From positions 6,640 through 52,485 of the forward strand of contig SZWC01003570.1 in the NCBI GenBank assembly GCA_023375785.1: a stretch of 45,846 bases of DNA, written 5' to 3'. The number at the start of each line of letters is the position of its first letter. The stretch's first letter is position 1. Made by a program: the position numbers and the translations under genes. The notes beneath the pieces are model-generated. The model did not search any database, was not told the DNA's origin, and was given only the letters and a program-made list of their open reading frames with translations. Positions 42,365-45,846 of the stretch are shown here, in pieces. The stretch is from Penium margaritaceum. Lineage: Eukaryota > Streptophyta > Zygnematophyceae > Desmidiales > Peniaceae.

Positions 42365-42369
42365 TTCTC
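42365..42369. repeat. Target-site duplication of element D (right copy)
   Basis: TTCTC, identical to 34370-34374 directly left of element D. Confidence 0.8.
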
Positions 42370-43035
42370 CCTAATGGTGTTAAATCGAGATCGAGACCGG
42401 TCTCGATCTCGATTGTCTCGATTTTGTCTTGTCTCGTTGTCTCGTACCGCATGACACGAGACAATCTCGAATTGTCTCACGCGAGACGAGACGAGACCAA
42501 GACACGTCACATGTCATGCGAGATCGAGACGAGAATCTCGTACCGCAATGTCATTCTCGCATTTTTTTGTGGACCTGCCACCTGTGCCAAGGCCTTTATA
42601 CGTGAAGGTTGTAGGATCGGTACGTAAATAAGTGAGAAGACACACATTGTAGAATCACTTTAGCGGTTTGCAAATACTAAATTTTCTACCCCCAAACCTT
42701 GTAGCTTTCTTCGAGTAAACCAGGATGAATATGAGGCGGATACATTGAATGAGCACGACTTTGACGTCTCTTTTGCAGATCGATTTTTATTCGGATCTCC
42801 TACACGTCTATTCTCTGCACGGACTGGCAATTTGTCTCATTCTCTATGTGGTTTGATCCATTTATGCGCCACATTAGCGATATCATGACAAAAAGCGGTG
42901 GTCACGACTCCCACGCAACCTTCCACCGTCCTTTCATCACCACAGTCAAGAAAAATGCCTCTCGGAACGCGCCCTCACTAGTGCAAGTTCGAGACGTCGC
43001 ACAACGAGGTCGAGATCGGTACGAGATCGAGACCC
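42370..43035. repeat. GAGAC/GTCTC palindrome cluster and adjoining low-copy sequence
   Basis: 42383-42414 is a 32-bp perfect palindrome centred on GACC|GGTC. 42458-42478 has arms GAGACAAT / ATTGTCTC. CTCGTACCGCA occurs twice (near 42442 and 42538) and GAGATCGAGAC recurs near 42521 and 43023. 42560-42990 is unremarkable. The 220 bp of C LTR expected to resume after D are not here. Confidence 0.65.
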
Positions 43036-43818
43036 TGTTGGTTTTTGTGCACATTGTGCTCTGTTGTGTCCTCCCGGCTTGTGTACATCGGCGTGCAGAT
43101 GACTGACGGCGAGACTCCACGCCGATGGAGTGTCGTCCGGTGGAGCCGACGCACGCTGAGGTCGTCTCGCGGTTCGCTGGAGCCTCCTCTCTCCGGCGAC
43201 GTGTTCAGCTCCATCGGCAGGCCTCCTCGGTGGTCGCACCGCCGGCAGTCACTGCCGCCGCAGTCGCTGTCTGCATGCGCCCAGCGCGTACTGTCATGCC
43301 TGCATCGTCATGCACTGCCTAGGGTCCCAGTTGCATGTTGCATGGCCCTGTTTGGCAGCATAAACCATCGTGGGCACTATCTGGGTTTAGGCTGCCATAA
43401 CTCCTCACTACTATTTTTCTAGCAGATTCTGACCGCACGGCTGCGTTCGCATCGTTGGTATTATGGTATGGTCCAGTTTTCAGGCAAAACGGACNAAAAC
43501 CTGCCAGCCTGAACTGAGCTATTTTCTGATTGGCTGATGAACTGAGTAACAAGCTCTACAGAGCTGGGGGGGGGGGGCTAGAACTTGGAGGGGTCCCCCA
43601 TTGCTGTTCATTCTTCATTCCTAATCAGTCATTATCAGTTTTCAGCTGCTTTCTGGCGCTAACTCTGGCGCGCGCGTTTCTGAGTAACAAAACCCAGAGC
43701 TTCCAGACTTAGACTCTAGAGCAGCAGACTGAGGGGGCAGCTGACTTAAGCAACGAGCGTGGAAGCCCGCACGCTGCATCAACAACGCTGCTGCCCCAAC
43801 CTGCTGCATAGTTTCCTT
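43036..43818 (+). repeat. 5' LTR of element A2
   Basis: Starts TGTTGGTTTTTGTGC and aligns with 13102-13943 to the PBS. An N at 43495 coincides with loss of about 60 bp relative to A1 (between GGCAAAACGGAC and the CTGCCAG region). Contains an inverted CCAAT box (GATTGGCTG) and a 10-base G run. Confidence 0.85.
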
Positions 43819-43820
43819 CT

Positions 43821-43832
43821 TGGTATCAGAGC
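43821..43832 (+). promoter_or_regulatory. Primer-binding site of A2
   Basis: TGGTATCAGAGC; initiator tRNA-Met type. Confidence 0.88.
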
Positions 43833-44885
43833 CAGAGCGTAGCAGCAGCAGCAGAAGAACGGCGAACAGGTGCCAGACAACGCCGGCGGACCTCCCATAC
43901 GCGCCAGTGCAGGGGAAATGCTGCCGGATTTTTTCCGACAGCATTGACCCTCCTGGTGGCGGCGTCAGAATTTTTCCCACGGCCACTGGGCCAAGGGAAA
44001 TGCTGCCAAAATTTTTCGGCAGCACTGACCCCCACGCGTGACGCGAGGAGGTGAGCGGCAGGCGGCGTCTGACGTCTGTGGGCGACGACGCACGCGGCAT
44101 CGTCACCCAGGTGCAGTGACTGGCACCACCAGCAGTAGCAGGCAGAAGCAGCAGCTCGCAGCAGCCCGCAGCAGCAGCAGCTCGCGGCAGCAGCAGCAGC
44201 AGCTCGCAGCAGCAGCAGCAACAGCCCGCAGCAGCAGTAGCTCGCAGCAAGAGCAGCAGCAACGTGCAGCAGCAGCAGCAGCCGGCTGCAGCAGCTCGCA
44301 GCAGCAGCAGGCAGCAGCCGCAGCACGCAGCAGCTGCAGCAGCATGCAGCAGCAGCAGCGGGCTGCAGCAGCTGCTGCAGCGAGCTGCAGCAGCCGACAG
44401 CTGCAGCAGCAGCAGCAGCAGCAGCGAGCAGCAGCTGCTAGCCGCGACTGCTGCTGCCCGCTGCTCGCAGCGAGCGAGCAGCGAGCAGCAGCCCGCTGCT
44501 GCCAGCGAGCAGCAGCTCGCTGCTGCTGGGCGAGCAGCAGCCCGCTGCTCGCAGCAGACAGCGGGCTGCTGCCCGCTATGACAAGGAAAAAAAAAACAAA
44601 AAAAACAAAAATAAAGACAACAAAAAAAATCCCCCACCCCCGCAGCTCGCTGCAGCAGCCTGCAGCTGCAGCAAGCAGCAATCAGTTGCAGCAGCGAGCT
44701 GCAGCAGCTCGCTGCCGCAGCAGCAGCAGCCACAGCAACTGCTGTAGCTCGCAGCACGAGCAGCAGCAGCTGCAGCACCCGTAGCAACAGCAGCAGCAGC
44801 AGCACCAGCAGCGAACAGTTGTAGCAGCAGCAGCAGCAGCGGCAGCAGCAGCAGCAGCAACAGCAATAGCAGCTGCAGCAGCAGC

Positions 44886-44917
<32 letters not shown>

Positions 44918-45202
44918 TAGCAGCAACAGTAGCAGCAGCAGCAGCAGAAGCAACAGCTGCAGCAGCATCAGCACCAACAGCAGCAGCGGCGGCCCCAACA
45001 TTCGCCACTGCTGACATCAGCACCCCTCTGCTGACGTCACTGCTGACGTCACTGCTGACGTCACTGCTGACATCATCAACACACACAAAAAAGGGAGGGT
45101 GAAAGGGGAAAGGGGGAACGCCAGAGGAGTGGGTAAACTTCCCACTCCCCCAACCTCTTGTTGAAGCAGCAACACAAAGAAAAAAAAAACAGACACCAAG
45201 CC
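43833..45202 (+). repeat. CAG-rich leader of A2 with hairpins
   Basis: Twin hairpins after the PBS at 43917-43945 (AATGCTG...CAGCATT) and 43999-44026 (TGCTGCC / GGCAGCA). Dense CAG repeats at 44130-44420 and 44690-44990. A 14-bp perfect stem (GCAGCAGCCCGCTG / CAGCGGGCTGCTGC, 44534-44572), then an A-rich tract (44580-44630). Large poly-Leu, Gln or Ala frames on both strands are repeat artefacts. Confidence 0.78.
45032..45075. promoter_or_regulatory. Tandem TGACGTCA (CRE/bZIP-type) sites in the A2 leader
   Basis: TGACGTCA at 45032-45039, 45044-45051 and 45056-45063, and TGACATCA at 45068-45075, exactly 12 bp apart. TGACGTCA is the known palindromic core for bZIP factors. A1 keeps one perfect copy near 15081 and degenerate ones at about 15061-15105 and 15200-15215. 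Binding is inferred from the core sequence only. Confidence 0.55.
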
Positions 45203-45846
45203 ATGGCTGGTAGTCCAGGCGAGGGGGGGTCCTCCTCTGATGGGGGGACCCCCACCCCTCCTTTCTTGCAGCGATTACTACAACAGCAGCAGCAGCAGCA
45301 ACACCCGCCGCCGCTGCAGCAGCAGCAGCCGCCGTCGCCACAGGACCAGCAGCTGCCGCCGCCGCCGCCATTGCTGCAGCAGCCGCCGCCATTGCAGCAG
45401 CAGCAACCACCGCCTGTGTAGCAGCAGCAGCCGCCGCCCTTACTGCAGCAGCAGCAACAACAACAGCAGCCCACTAGTAACGTTGGCGGCACCCCTAACC
45501 CACTTGTTGCTCTTCAGCAACAACTCGCCGCCTTGACACAGCAGCTTGCGGCGCTATAGCCAGTCGCCTCCCAAACCGCCACCAGCGCACTGCCGTCGTT
45601 CGTCCCTCCAGGGCACGCTAGCCCCGCGGTGTCCGCCGCCACATACTACTTAGCACAACAGCAGACTCAGCGCCAACGGCAGACAGTGACCTCCGTCCTT
45701 GGCCCCACTCTGGGTGCCGGCCGTAGGCAGAAGGACTTTGAGACGCCGCCACCGCCGCTTCAGGCCGGCGAGCAGTTCCGGAGCTGGGAGCTCAGCTTCC
45801 GGATCTGGGCGCAGGGGGAGGGTCTGTGGGCCTACTACACCCTCCC
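45203..45846 (+). pseudogene. A2 gag N-terminal part with poly-Gln/Pro tract (partial)
   Basis: ATG 45203 in a good initiation context (GCCATGG) gives MAGSPGEGGSSSDGG, as in A1. A Gln/Pro-rich region about 60-70 residues long follows and is built from CAG and CCG triplets. In-frame stops: TAG 45419-45421 (from CAG) and TAG 45556-45558. The frame then reads the capsid start (TSVLGPTLGAGRRQKDF, ETPPPPLQAGEQFRSW, IWAQGEGLWAYYTL) to the window end. Structural protein of the particle; incomplete here. Confidence 0.82.

Larger units (their letters stand above)
43036..45846 (+). mobile_element. Ty1/copia LTR retrotransposon A2 (5' part, runs off the window)
   Basis: LTR 43036-43818, PBS 43821, twin-hairpin and CAG-rich leader, gag from 45203. 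Same family as A1; the rest lies beyond the window. Confidence 0.88.

Overview
The window is eukaryotic. It has no bacterial-type gene layout, no rRNA or tRNA gene was recognised, and almost all of it is Ty1/copia-type LTR retrotransposons and related LTR elements. Their primer-binding sites (TGGTATCAGAGC type) match the initiator-tRNA-Met site usual in copia elements of plants and green algae. A large repeat-rich plant or algal genome is my best guess; the sequence does not fix the species. No convincing host gene was found.

Layout. 1-2489: low-copy or unknown sequence, with an array of very short inverted repeats (109-861) and an N-bridged duplication. 2490-2765 and 11683-12470: remains of a minus-strand LTR element (B-prime). 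A complete minus-strand copia element (E, 2771-11677, 5-bp target duplication CGGCT) is inserted in the CAG-rich leader of B-prime. 12528-12717: an inverted LTR fragment. 12718-13101: low-copy sequence. 13102-21745: decayed plus-strand copia element A1. 21746-28181: element B. 28182-34374: element C. 34375-42364: plus-strand copia element D, the best preserved (5-bp duplication TTCTC). 42365-43035: a cluster of GAGAC/GTCTC palindromes. 43036-45846: start of a second family-A element (A2), cut by the window end.

Coding logic. D and E carry copia gag-protease-integrase-RT-RNase H in one reading direction, plus an additional Ala-rich ORF upstream of gag that is conserved between the two. A1 carries the same domains with many stops, and a catalytic Asp is replaced in both integrase and RT. 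B and C have LTRs, primer site and polypurine tract but no pol. Each instead encodes one long low-complexity protein with a CCHC zinc knuckle near its N-terminus. They look like non-autonomous elements that would need enzymes from another element such as D, E or A.

Most interesting signal. B and C share a 48-51 nt motif (ends GGTCGAGACCC and GAGACC) found eight times, plus gap-associated repeats, in the C LTRs and in the 3' region of both elements. Its middle can fold into a hairpin of two helices separated by one bulged base, with compensatory base changes between copies. Together with the CCHC protein, the CAG-rich leaders and a duplicated polypurine tract, this defines what may be an undescribed type of non-autonomous LTR element. 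Several regions are affected by assembly gaps flanked by near-perfect duplications, so local structure there should not be trusted.
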